DNA of 12,444 nt from DATKMS01 sp041497995 (GTDB lineage Bacteria > Desulfobacterota > Binatia > HRBIN30): the NCBI GenBank assembly GCA_041497995.1, contig JBGQHM010000191.1:1-12444 (forward strand). The letters are read 5' to 3'. Both the position numbers and the translations under genes were made by a program. Every line of letters begins with the position of its first letter. Position 1 is the first letter of the stretch. The notes below the pieces were generated by a model, which saw only the letters and a program-made list of their open reading frames with translations, was not told where the DNA came from and did no database searches. Shown piece by piece: positions 6,197-12,444 of this stretch.

Positions 6197-6712
6197 CTAA
6201 GCGGGCGGGAGCATCGCTGCACGCCGCCGCGTCAGCACGTGATGGATCAGGAGTACGGTGATGAGGGTCGTGTCGATCAGCATGAAGGCGCGCCCATGAT
6301 AGGCCGGCTCCCAGTACGACACCGGCGTCGCAAAGCGATAGGCTGAGAGCGGATAGAAGATTGGGTAACCGTCGCTCCGATGGGTCAGCATGTCGACCAC
6401 GACGTGTGACAGCCATCCGGCCCACACCGGTAGCAACCACTGCCGCAGCCGGCGCCCGCATGCCAGGCTCACCAGCGTCGCCGTCGCCGCCCACGGGACA
6501 AACGAATGTAGCGCGCACACCACCGGGAACCGCCACGCCCAATCCCACAAGCCCAGATCGGCGAACCCGTTGACATGCAATCGCAGGGAATAGTAGCCGA
6601 GCAGGGCGAAGTACGGGAGATCGGGAGCCACGGCTGCAGACGCGAATCGCCACACCCACGACCTATTGCGGAATACGTACCACCCCCAGAAAAAATGACT
6701 GACGACCGTCAC
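6197..6712 (-). CDS. Small multi-pass membrane protein, YdjM/PF04307 (metal-dependent hydrolase-like)
   Basis: This 171-residue protein has about four hydrophobic segments (around 18-40, 60-83, 93-107 and 143-157). Conserved polar residues lie near membrane edges: H6 in 'VSHFFWGWYVF', D31 in 'APDLPYF', H69 in 'CALHSF', and H103/D107/H111 in 'GWLSHVVVDMLTH', followed by 'PIFYPLS'. This His/Asp layout fits the YdjM-like family, often labelled inner-membrane metal-dependent hydrolases; biochemical function is poorly known. The start is GTG, with AAGG about 8 nt upstream on the minus strand. It is first in a two-gene unit with the MaoC gene and divergent from the methyltransferase gene. Confidence 0.7.
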   Translation of the reverse strand: MTVVSHFFWGWYVFRNRSWVWRFASAAVAPDLPYFALLGYYSLRLHVNGFADLGLWDWAWRFPVVCALHSFVPWAATATLVSLACGRRLRQWLLPVWAGWLSHVVVDMLTHRSDGYPIFYPLSAYRFATPVSYWEPAYHGRAFMLIDTTLITVLLIHHVLTRRRAAMLPPA

Positions 6713-6762
6713 GATCGGACCTTAGGTTTCAACGCGCCGACAGTCAAAGCTGTGCCGAGCGT
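6713..6762. promoter_or_regulatory. Divergent intergenic promoter region
   Basis: Only 50 nt separate the minus-strand membrane protein start from the plus-strand methyltransferase start, so both promoters must overlap here or lie within the genes. I see no consensus -35/-10 pair. Shared control is possible but not shown. Confidence 0.4.
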
Positions 6763-7461
6763 ATGCACTCAGCACCAGAATTGACTCTGGCAGCGATGAT
6801 CATCGACATTGCGCGTGAGCTCACGCGCACTGTCCCGCCGCCACGCGGGGCCCCGTACTTCTGCCTCGACGATGATGCGCCGTACGACCTGAGTGTGCTG
6901 GGAAGCTTCAGCGCGCGTGGCATCTTCCGCAAGTATGAGTTCGCTCTCGATTTGGGGAGCGGCTTGGGTGGTCGGGCGCGTTGGCTGGCGGCGCGCTCCG
7001 GCTGTCGCATTCTCGGCGTCGATCCGCGTCCGTCGATGGTGGCCGCGGCAGCGTTGCTCAATCGACGTGTACGCATGGACGAGCAGGTCACCTTTCAGGC
7101 GGGTGAGTTCGGCTGCCTGCCACTGCGGTCGCGCGTGTTCACGCACGTGTGGATGGTCGATCTTCCTGAGCAGGCCCGAACGGAGGCGGCGTATCGTGAG
7201 GGATTCCGGGTGTTACGTCCCGGCGGGCACTTCGCGATGCAGTGTGCGCAGCTGTTGCCCGCCGCGCGCGACGCGGTGCTCGAGACGCTGGCGGCGGTCG
7301 GCTTCGTCAACCTGGAGCTGCGTCACGTCGAGTGTACGGAGCTGTCCCCGCCGTGCCGCTTGGCGCGTGACCGCCTGCGCGCTGCAGCGGAGCGCTTCAC
7401 GCGTGCTCCCCGTGTGCTGCCCGCGGCGGCTGTGCAGATCTTCGCCACCCGGCGGGCGTGA
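6763..7461 (+). CDS. SAM-dependent methyltransferase, class I (Rossmann)
   Basis: The protein has 232 residues. Motif I 'ALDLGSGLGGRARWLA' (61-76) forms the SAM-binding loop. The acidic end of strand 2 is D87 in 'ILGVDPRPSM', and 'LRPGGHFAMQ' (151-160) is the usual post-III motif. This is a small-molecule type fold similar to UbiE/Methyltransf_11 proteins. The N-terminal 50 residues, with 'YFCLDDDAPYDLSVLG', probably form the substrate lid. Substrate is unknown. The stop codon overlaps the ATG of the following MFS transporter by 1 nt (TGATG), so the two are translationally coupled and may act on one compound. The start at ATG 6763 has only a weak purine stretch upstream; ATG 6796 would remove part of the first helix. 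Confidence 0.85.
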   Translation: MHSAPELTLAAMIIDIARELTRTVPPPRGAPYFCLDDDAPYDLSVLGSFSARGIFRKYEFALDLGSGLGGRARWLAARSGCRILGVDPRPSMVAAAALLNRRVRMDEQVTFQAGEFGCLPLRSRVFTHVWMVDLPEQARTEAAYREGFRVLRPGGHFAMQCAQLLPAARDAVLETLAAVGFVNLELRHVECTELSPPCRLARDRLRAAAERFTRAPRVLPAAAVQIFATRRA

Positions 7462-8822
7462 TGCAATTGCGACCGACGCGATACTTGATTGTGCTCACTG
7501 CGATGTGGGGAGCACTGTCGTTTCACTGGACCGTTCTGAGCAACAACGTCGTTCCGACTCGCGTGCTCGCCTTTGCGTCGGACACCAGCAAAGGCAGTGT
7601 GCTTGGCCTGGTTACGGTCATTGGGGCCTTGGTATCGATGCTGACGGGACCGATTGCCGGCGTCCTCAGCGATGAGTCGCGCCTGCGCTGGGGGCGGCGG
7701 CGGCCATTTCTGGCGGCGGGACTAGTGGTCAATGCCGGGGCGCTGCTTGCACTGGTTGGTACGTCGACGCTCACCGGTTTCGTGTTGGCGTTCGTCGCCG
7801 TGCAGTTCTGCGCGAACTTCGCCGGAAGTCCGTACACGGCACTGATTCCCGACCAAGTGCCGGACATCCAGAAGGGAAAGGCGACCGGCTTCGCCGGCTT
7901 CGCGGAGGTCATCGGTCGTCTCGTCGGAGCAATCCTGGGCGGACTGATGATTGCCATGCCGGCGACAGCCGCGGCGTTGGCCCCGATCCTCTTCTTTCTG
8001 CCGCAGCAGCTGCGTACCGATCCCATGCTGCCCCTGATGCTCCTCGTCGTCGCTGTTACCCTGGGCACCATGGTGTTCACGCTCGTCCAAGTGCACGAGG
8101 ACGTGCCGGGCCAGACACCGCAGCGCCAGCGCACACACATATTGCGGCATGCCTTTACGTTCGACGTCCGCGCCGAGGCCAGCTTCGCGTGGTTGCTCGC
8201 GGCGCGCGGCTGCAACATGTTGGCAATCAACACGATCGTGACGTTCCTGCTGTACTATGTCCACGACTACCTCGGGGTTGCGGACATCACCGAAGCCAAC
8301 GCCAAGCTCGGCTATCTGTTTGCGGTGTCGGCGGTGACGACGCTGCCCAGTGCGCTGATTGTCGGCTACATGATCGATCGTTACCAACGCCGCAAGCGGT
8401 GGGTATACGCTTCCAGCATCGGCTTGGCGGTCGTCAGCATTACCTTCATCATCGTCGAGCGGTTCAGCGACGCCGCAGTGGTTGGGGCGTTCTTCGGCTT
8501 GTGCTGGGGCGCATACTTTACCAGCGACTGGGCGTTGGCACTGGCGCTCCTGCCCAAAGGCGATGAAGCCGCGAAGTACATGGGCATCTGGGGTATCGCC
8601 GGTACGTTCCCGCAGGTGTTGGCGCCCGGCATTGGTGGCCTGCTGCTGGACGGATTCAATCGACTCGGACCGAATTGGGGATACCCAGCCGTCTTCGGCG
8701 CCGTGGTGGTCTACCTATTCATCGGAGCGGTCATGTTGGTCAAGGTCGTGGAGCCACCGCCTAGCCGGTCGGCGCACGGGAGTGCCGCTGTGTTGGATAG
8801 CGCCGGCGGCACAGGCCATTGA
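7461..8822 (+). CDS. MFS transporter, SLC45/GPH-sugar-like
   Basis: This is a 453-residue inner-membrane secondary transporter with about 12 hydrophobic segments in two halves. Motif A is at 70-82 ('SDESRLRWGRRRP') in the loop after TM2. A second copy, 'GYMIDRYQRRKRW', follows in the C-terminal half, as expected for the duplicated MFS fold. The 'WGRRRPF' form is typical of SLC45-like sugar/proton symporters and related bacterial carriers. Substrate cannot be told from sequence. The ATG at 7461 overlaps the methyltransferase stop; a GTG at 7458 is an in-frame alternative. A two-gene operon is likely. Coupling with a methyltransferase may mean uptake or export of the methylated compound, but this is inference. 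Confidence 0.88.
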   Translation: MQLRPTRYLIVLTAMWGALSFHWTVLSNNVVPTRVLAFASDTSKGSVLGLVTVIGALVSMLTGPIAGVLSDESRLRWGRRRPFLAAGLVVNAGALLALVGTSTLTGFVLAFVAVQFCANFAGSPYTALIPDQVPDIQKGKATGFAGFAEVIGRLVGAILGGLMIAMPATAAALAPILFFLPQQLRTDPMLPLMLLVVAVTLGTMVFTLVQVHEDVPGQTPQRQRTHILRHAFTFDVRAEASFAWLLAARGCNMLAINTIVTFLLYYVHDYLGVADITEANAKLGYLFAVSAVTTLPSALIVGYMIDRYQRRKRWVYASSIGLAVVSITFIIVERFSDAAVVGAFFGLCWGAYFTSDWALALALLPKGDEAAKYMGIWGIAGTFPQVLAPGIGGLLLDGFNRLGPNWGYPAVFGAVVVYLFIGAVMLVKVVEPPPSRSAHGSAAVLDSAGGTGH

Positions 8823-8894
8823 AACGGTGATCGCGCCAAGACGTGTGCAGCCGGGCGTTGGGTTTCGCGAGGTCGCTTGCTATTGTGAAGCAGG

Positions 8895-9353
8895 ATGCGG
8901 TTGCGAAATGGGTACTGGCTGCCGGCCGGGCTGCTGCTCGCCGTGTGGTTGCTTCTCTCGGTGCCCCGAACGGAGGCGGGACGGGTCTCCTGTGAGTCGG
9001 TTATCTCGGAAGTGAACCGCGAGACCCGTACAACCAAAGCTCCCAACGCAGACCTCTCGAAGGTTGCTCGGCACTTAGGGACGAGCGTCGCGTGGACGGA
9101 GCACTGTATGTGGACCTACGGGCGCCGGCCGAAACGGCCGGGCCGCGAGGCCGCCGAGTCCAGGGAGGTCGAGCTCGAGAACCTCGAGGAAGACGAGCCG
9201 GAGGAGCGGATGCCCGAAGATAAGGAGGAGGCCGGCGCGCCGGACTTGAAGGTCCGTCCGGACGAGGAGACGGAATTGAAAATCCATCCCCCTCCAACTG
9301 TCAAACCGGGTCTGGAGGCAGATGAAGGGTACGGACTAGGGCCCCGGCAGTAG
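8895..9353 (+). CDS. Exported protein of unknown function with acidic tail
   Basis: I do not recognise a family. The protein has 152 residues. The N-terminus is a good Sec signal: basic start 'MRLRNGYW', hydrophobic core 'LLLAVWLLLSV', and likely cleavage after A28 ('RTEA|GR'). The mature part begins with a compact region (about 29-75) that holds the only two cysteines, C33 and C71, which could form a disulfide. From about 77 on it is low complexity: a basic patch 'GRRPKRPGR', then Glu-rich and Asp-rich sequence, ending in 'GYGLGPRQ'. This tail is probably disordered. The gene stands 72 nt after the MFS gene and 36 nt before gpmA. ATG 8895 is chosen because it gives the complete signal peptide; its ribosome binding site is poor. 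Confidence 0.65.
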   Translation: MRLRNGYWLPAGLLLAVWLLLSVPRTEAGRVSCESVISEVNRETRTTKAPNADLSKVARHLGTSVAWTEHCMWTYGRRPKRPGREAAESREVELENLEEDEPEERMPEDKEEAGAPDLKVRPDEETELKIHPPPTVKPGLEADEGYGLGPRQ

Positions 9354-9389
9354 CCTTCGTTGGCCGCATGAGAGGATGAAAAACGCGCC

Positions 9390-10001
9390 ATGTCTCTGCT
9401 TGTGCTCATTCGTCACGGTGAATCCCAGTGGAATCTCGAGAACCGTTTCACCGGCTGGACCGATGTCCCGCTCACCGAAAAGGGGCGTGAGGAAGCGCGG
9501 CGTGCCGGAGAGAAGATCCGCCACATTCACTTCGACAAGGCCTATACCTCGGTGCTCAAGCGTGCCATCGACACACTCGACATTGTCCTGCAGACGATCG
9601 GACAGGTCGGCATGCCGATCGCCTACGATCGGGCGCTCAACGAGCGCCACTACGGCGATTTGCAGGGTCTCAACAAAGCGGAGACCGCCGAGAAGTTCGG
9701 CAAGGAGCAAGTGCACGTGTGGCGGCGCAGCTACGATGTCGCTCCCCCCGGCGGCGAGAGTTTGAAGGACACGGCAGCGCGGACGTTGCCCTACTTCGAG
9801 GCACACATCGTGCCCGACCTACGCCTTGGCAAGAACGTCCTCGTCTCAGCGCACGGCAACAGCCTCCGCTCGATCGTCATGCATCTCGACAAGCTATCGC
9901 GCGAGCAGGTGCTCGCACTCAACCTGGCCACCGGTGTACCGATCGTGTACGAGTTCGGTGCGGGCCTGCAGGTCATCTCGAAGCAGATCCTCGACGACTG
10001 A
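9390..10001 (+). CDS. gpmA: 2,3-bisphosphoglycerate-dependent phosphoglycerate mutase (short form)
   Basis: The enzyme interconverts 3- and 2-phosphoglycerate in glycolysis and gluconeogenesis through a phosphohistidine. It has 203 residues. The phosphoacceptor H9 sits in 'RHGESQWN'; R58, E85 ('LNERHYGDLQGLNK') and H155 ('AHGNSLR') complete the active site. The C-terminal 'TGVPIVYEF' is typical of GpmA. It is shorter than the roughly 250-residue E. coli enzyme because the loop between 'WRRSYDVAPP' and 'GGESLKDT' is missing about 25 or more residues; such short forms occur in other proteobacteria. Start at ATG 9390; a GAGGA sequence lies about 13 nt upstream, rather far. No other glycolysis gene is adjacent. 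Confidence 0.94.
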   Translation: MSLLVLIRHGESQWNLENRFTGWTDVPLTEKGREEARRAGEKIRHIHFDKAYTSVLKRAIDTLDIVLQTIGQVGMPIAYDRALNERHYGDLQGLNKAETAEKFGKEQVHVWRRSYDVAPPGGESLKDTAARTLPYFEAHIVPDLRLGKNVLVSAHGNSLRSIVMHLDKLSREQVLALNLATGVPIVYEFGAGLQVISKQILDD

Positions 10002-10097
10002 CCGACCAGTCCGGAGCGGTGGGCGTTCTCCATCCTCGGCGCCGCGCGACGCCAGAATTTTATTGCGTGGGCGCCAGCGGCCATGGTAAGGCACTAC

Positions 10098-10136
10098 GTG
10101 CTTTGCAGGTACCCGGGGATTGGCCTGCCAGAGCAC
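10098..10136 (+). promoter_or_regulatory. Leader stem-loop before the 92-residue ORF
   Basis: GTGCT at 10098-10102 pairs with AGCAC at 10132-10136, and GCAGG at 10105-10109 pairs with CCTGC at 10124-10128, with a small internal loop. The 189-nt gap after gpmA (10002-10190) otherwise shows no coding signal. The fold may be a regulatory leader, but no known riboswitch class is recognised. Confidence 0.3.
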
Positions 10137-10173
10137 AGTGCATCCACATAGCACGAAGGGGTTGAGAGGCGAC

Positions 10174-10194
10174 ATGGAGGCGTACACCTCATGA
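10174..10194 (+). CDS. Possible six-codon leader ORF overlapping the next start
   Basis: ATG at 10174 starts a frame reading M-E-A-Y-T-S, whose TGA stop (10192-10194) overlaps the ATG at 10191 as ATGA. A GAGAGG sequence lies 4 nt upstream of this ATG. Such an arrangement can couple translation of the following gene. It may equally be chance, because GGAGG at 10176-10180 can serve as the ribosome binding site of the 10191 gene. Confidence 0.2.
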   Translation: MEAYTS

Positions 10195-10469
10195 AGTTCC
10201 CAACGCAAGATGCAACCGAGGGGCACTATCGGCCGATTCTCAAGCCGGAAGAGCGTCTGTTGTTGGCGGTCGTTGAGTCCGCGTATTGGGACCTGCAGAG
10301 TGCCGACAATGCCCGCAAGCGGACGGCGTGTACTTACTTTCTTGATGAAGAAGAAGCCCACGCGTTCAGCTTTGTGTCGATCTGCCAGCACTTCAGGTGG
10401 TCGCCCGCGTCGATCCGTTCGCAACTGCGCCCGTACCTGGCCGGTGACTACCTGGTCCAACTCGGCTGA
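10191..10469 (+). CDS. 92-residue protein with possible helix-turn-helix, function unknown
   Basis: No named family is recognised. The sequence begins 'MKFPTQDATEGHYRPILKP', then a helix 'EERLLLAVVESAYWDLQ' (20-36), a basic and acidic middle with 'DEEEAH' (52-57), and 'FSFVSICQHFRWSPASIRSQL' (about 59-79). The last part has the spacing of a helix-turn-helix: SICQHF, turn at RWSP, then ASIRSQLRPY as a recognition-like helix. A small DNA-binding protein is possible. GGAGG at 10176-10180 lies 10 nt before the ATG. The gene sits between gpmA and the ThDP enzyme, 144 nt before the latter; a regulatory link is not shown. Confidence 0.6.
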   Translation: MKFPTQDATEGHYRPILKPEERLLLAVVESAYWDLQSADNARKRTACTYFLDEEEAHAFSFVSICQHFRWSPASIRSQLRPYLAGDYLVQLG

Positions 10470-10613
10470 GGATCACTAGCAGTCGCGGCGCACAACGCCT
10501 CCGCGAATCCCATCAGCGCGCGGTACACGCCATACGGATTGCATATGGCTCCGGACATGGACTGGGAGCGATCGCTGTACGGCGAGCGCTCGCAACGAGG
10601 GAGTGAGCAGACG

Positions 10614-12302
10614 ATGGCTTCGATCGACGGCGGTGCGCTGGTTGGGCGCGTTCTCAAGGAACAGAAAGTTAAGTACCTCTTCGCCATCAACGGCGGACAC
10701 ACCTTCCCGATTCTCGCCAATCTGCGGAACAACGACATCAAGCTGATTCACATGCGCCACGAGCAGGCGTGTGCGTACGCTGCCGACGCGTATGCGCGCA
10801 CCACGGCCACCACCGGCGTGTGCAGCGTCACGGCAGGGTGTGGGCTGACCAACGCCGTGACGGGTCTGTGCGTCGCCGGCCTGACGGGCAGCGCGGTGGT
10901 GTGCATCGCCGGCCAGCATCCGACAACCGAAGACTACCTCGGCTCATTCCAGGAGGCCTACGGGTCCGAGGTGTGTCGCACGTTCTCCAAGTTCGTGAAG
11001 CGCACGATTGACTGGTCGACCATCCAGGTGGATCTCCGCCAGGCGTTTCGCGAGGCGCTGTCGTACCCACAAGGCGTGGCGCTCGTCGAGATCCCGACGA
11101 ACATTTTGTATCAGCAAGACGATCCCGCTCGGCAACGCAAAGGGGCGAAGGTCTACGAGCTCGATGACCTGCGCTCTCAGGGCGATTCCAACAAGATCAA
11201 TCGGGCATTGGAGCTACTCCTACACGCCGAACGCCCGCTGATCGCGACCGGCGACGGCATCTTCTGGTCCGGTGCAGCCGCCGAGCTGCGCGAGCTTGCG
11301 GAGTTGACGCACATCCCAACGTATGCGCGCCGCGCTGGTCAGGGAGCGATCCCTGAGGACCATCCGCTCGCCGTCCGCGGTTCTTGGAAGAAACCGTTCA
11401 CTGGACGCGCCGATGTGGTGCTGGCCATCGGTTTCAAGTTCTGGAGTGGCGAGCATTTCGGCGAGCCGCCAACCTGGAGCGACAAGGCGACGTACATCCA
11501 AGTGGACCCGGTTCCCGGCCGAATCGGCTGGCACGTCCCGGCTGAGGTGGCGATCGTCGGTGATCCGAAGCTCGTCCTGCGACAGCTCATCGACACCGCG
11601 AAGCGCGAAGGGCTCGATTTCTCGCGCCACAAAGAGTCCGCCTGGCTCCGTGAGGTGGCCGAGGTCCGTACCAACTACGAGCGCACGATCGACGAGCGCG
11701 AACGCGCTACCCGCGACAGCGTGCCGGTTCATCCGGACTACCTGGCCCGCACGTTGTGTGAGGTCATCGACCGCGACGCGTCCGTGGTCGTCGATTCCTT
11801 CACGCTGAGTGGCTGGCTGACGCAGTGGTTCACGGCGCGCTTCGCGGGACAGGTGGTGGATGCAGGGCCGCTGGCGCCCGTCGGTCACGGTGTCGGCATG
11901 GGCATCGGCGTGCAGCTGGCGCGGCCGGGCAAACAGGTCGTGCTGGTAATCGGCGATGGCGGCCTGGGCATTGGCGGGTGGGACATAGAGACCGCACTCC
12001 GCTACGACCTGCCGCTGATCACCGTGCTCTGGAACAATAGCTCGTGGGGGCCCAGCTTCGAGCAGATGCCGTTGCTCAAGGGACGCACCGATCCCTTCAA
12101 CATGCTGGAGAAGATCCGCTACGATCAGATGTTCGCGATCATGGGCTGCCACACCGAGTACGTCGAAGAGCCGCGGCAGCTGCGCGGCGCGTTGGAACGT
12201 GCGTGCAAGTCGGGCAAGGCATCGCTCATCAACATCATCGGCGACAAACGGATCGGTCACCCTCGTCTCGGTGGCAACCTACTCGGCTCGACGCAGATCT
12301 GA
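10614..12302 (+). CDS. ThDP-dependent enzyme, acetolactate synthase / 2-hydroxyacyl-CoA lyase superfamily
   Basis: The protein has 562 residues, a usual length for the family. The PYR domain (about 1-170) has the cofactor-activating E50 in 'MRHEQACAYAADAYAR'. A central domain (about 190-330) follows. The PP domain (about 370-550) has the ThDP/Mg motif 'GDGG...NN', with GDG at 447-449 and N474/N475. The C-terminal 'KASLINIIGDKRIGHPRLG' recalls oxalyl-CoA decarboxylase and 2-hydroxyacyl-CoA lyase rather than IlvB. FAD is optional in this group and cannot be judged here. No small regulatory subunit (ilvH) or ilvC is adjacent, which argues against branched amino acid synthesis. ATG 10614 is preferred because GAGGGAG lies 10 nt upstream and the domain begins right after it; upstream in-frame starts (TTG 10539, ATG 10545) would add a 25-residue or shorter non-conserved tail. 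Confidence 0.88.
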   Translation: MASIDGGALVGRVLKEQKVKYLFAINGGHTFPILANLRNNDIKLIHMRHEQACAYAADAYARTTATTGVCSVTAGCGLTNAVTGLCVAGLTGSAVVCIAGQHPTTEDYLGSFQEAYGSEVCRTFSKFVKRTIDWSTIQVDLRQAFREALSYPQGVALVEIPTNILYQQDDPARQRKGAKVYELDDLRSQGDSNKINRALELLLHAERPLIATGDGIFWSGAAAELRELAELTHIPTYARRAGQGAIPEDHPLAVRGSWKKPFTGRADVVLAIGFKFWSGEHFGEPPTWSDKATYIQVDPVPGRIGWHVPAEVAIVGDPKLVLRQLIDTAKREGLDFSRHKESAWLREVAEVRTNYERTIDERERATRDSVPVHPDYLARTLCEVIDRDASVVVDSFTLSGWLTQWFTARFAGQVVDAGPLAPVGHGVGMGIGVQLARPGKQVVLVIGDGGLGIGGWDIETALRYDLPLITVLWNNSSWGPSFEQMPLLKGRTDPFNMLEKIRYDQMFAIMGCHTEYVEEPRQLRGALERACKSGKASLINIIGDKRIGHPRLGGNLLGSTQI

Positions 12303-12303
12303 G

Positions 12304-12444
12304 TCACTCCGGTGCCGACGGCGGCACCGCGAAGCGGCGCTCGACGACGATCTCGATCTCGTCGAGCGGTGAGATGCCGCGGTTGCGAATGTGCGCTTCC
12401 CAGTTGGGAAACGATCGCAGGTGGCTGAAGAACGTGCGGATGAG
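12304..12444 (-). CDS. 3' end of a minus-strand gene, unidentified
   Basis: On the minus strand a frame is open from the window edge to TGA at 12304-12306, giving 46 residues of a C-terminus. It includes 'FPNWEAHIRNRGISPLDE' followed by 'IEIVVERRFAVPPSAPE'. It does not match a family I can name. The stop lies one base from the stop of the ThDP enzyme, so the genes converge. Hairpin GGTGCCG (12311-12317)/CGGCACC (12322-12328) falls inside its 3' end and may act in termination of either gene. Confidence 0.5.
   Translation of the reverse strand, partial: LIRTFFSHLRSFPNWEAHIRNRGISPLDEIEIVVERRFAVPPSAPE

Noticed and set aside
6181..6209. GC-rich inverted repeat CCCGCC/GGCGGG between the two minus-strand genes as a terminator
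   Set aside because: No T-run follows on the minus strand, the repeat overlaps the stop codon of the membrane protein gene, and such short GC-only complementarity is frequent here.
10539..10613. N-terminal extension of the ThDP enzyme from TTG 10539 or ATG 10545
   Set aside because: The first conserved residues of the PYR domain begin right after ATG 10614, which has a purine-rich GAGGGAG at a suitable distance.
12340..12366. 8-bp inverted repeat CTCGACGA/TCGTCGAG near the right edge
   Set aside because: It lies in the coding part of the minus-strand gene and consists of common GA/TC-rich codons (Glu, Ile, Val, Asp), so chance is the simplest explanation.

Overview
The window is about 12.4 kb of GC-rich bacterial chromosome. 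It carries housekeeping or metabolic genes and several small uncharacterised ones. No insertion sequence, CRISPR array, rRNA or intact tRNA is visible. The gene mix suggests a delta-proteobacterial or Binatota-like lineage: a cohesin-like surface protein with a Thr/Pro stalk and a Cys/TM/Arg C-terminal sorting tail, a tandem pair of ArsA-like ATPases, and a mesaconyl-CoA-hydratase-like MaoC protein. This placement is inferred from gene content, not from a marker gene.

Left part (1-4097, all plus strand): the C-terminal 195 residues of a surface protein end at a strong rho-independent terminator (618-648). A probable operon follows: fabF (beta-ketoacyl-ACP synthase II), then two ArsA/Get3-like ATPases separated from fabF by 15 nt and overlapping each other by 14 nt. 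The ATPase pair resembles the two-gene ArsA-like ATPases known from actinobacteria (Rv3679-Rv3680 type). The first subunit keeps the signature P-loop lysine; the second has serine there.

Middle part (4098-5047): a 525-nt stretch without a gene contains several inverted repeats. It leads to a small ribbon-helix-helix protein with a very strong ribosome binding site. Three successive hairpins lie after that gene and probably end transcription from both sides.

Minus-strand block (5048-6712): a small membrane protein of the YdjM/PF04307 type lies upstream of a double hot-dog MaoC-family hydratase. A roughly 50-nt divergent promoter region separates this block from a plus-strand pair, a SAM-dependent methyltransferase and an MFS transporter overlapping by 1 nt.

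Right part (8895-12444): a small exported protein of unknown function, a short-form phosphoglycerate mutase (gpmA), a 92-residue protein with a possible helix-turn-helix, and a complete ThDP-dependent enzyme of the acetolactate synthase/2-hydroxyacyl-CoA lyase superfamily. The 3' end of a minus-strand gene enters from the right edge, its stop one base away from the ThDP enzyme's stop.

No clearly new multi-gene system is evident. The items most worth a second look are the fabF-ArsA-ArsA operon with its asymmetric P-loops, the structured region around the RHH gene, and the uncharacterised small proteins.
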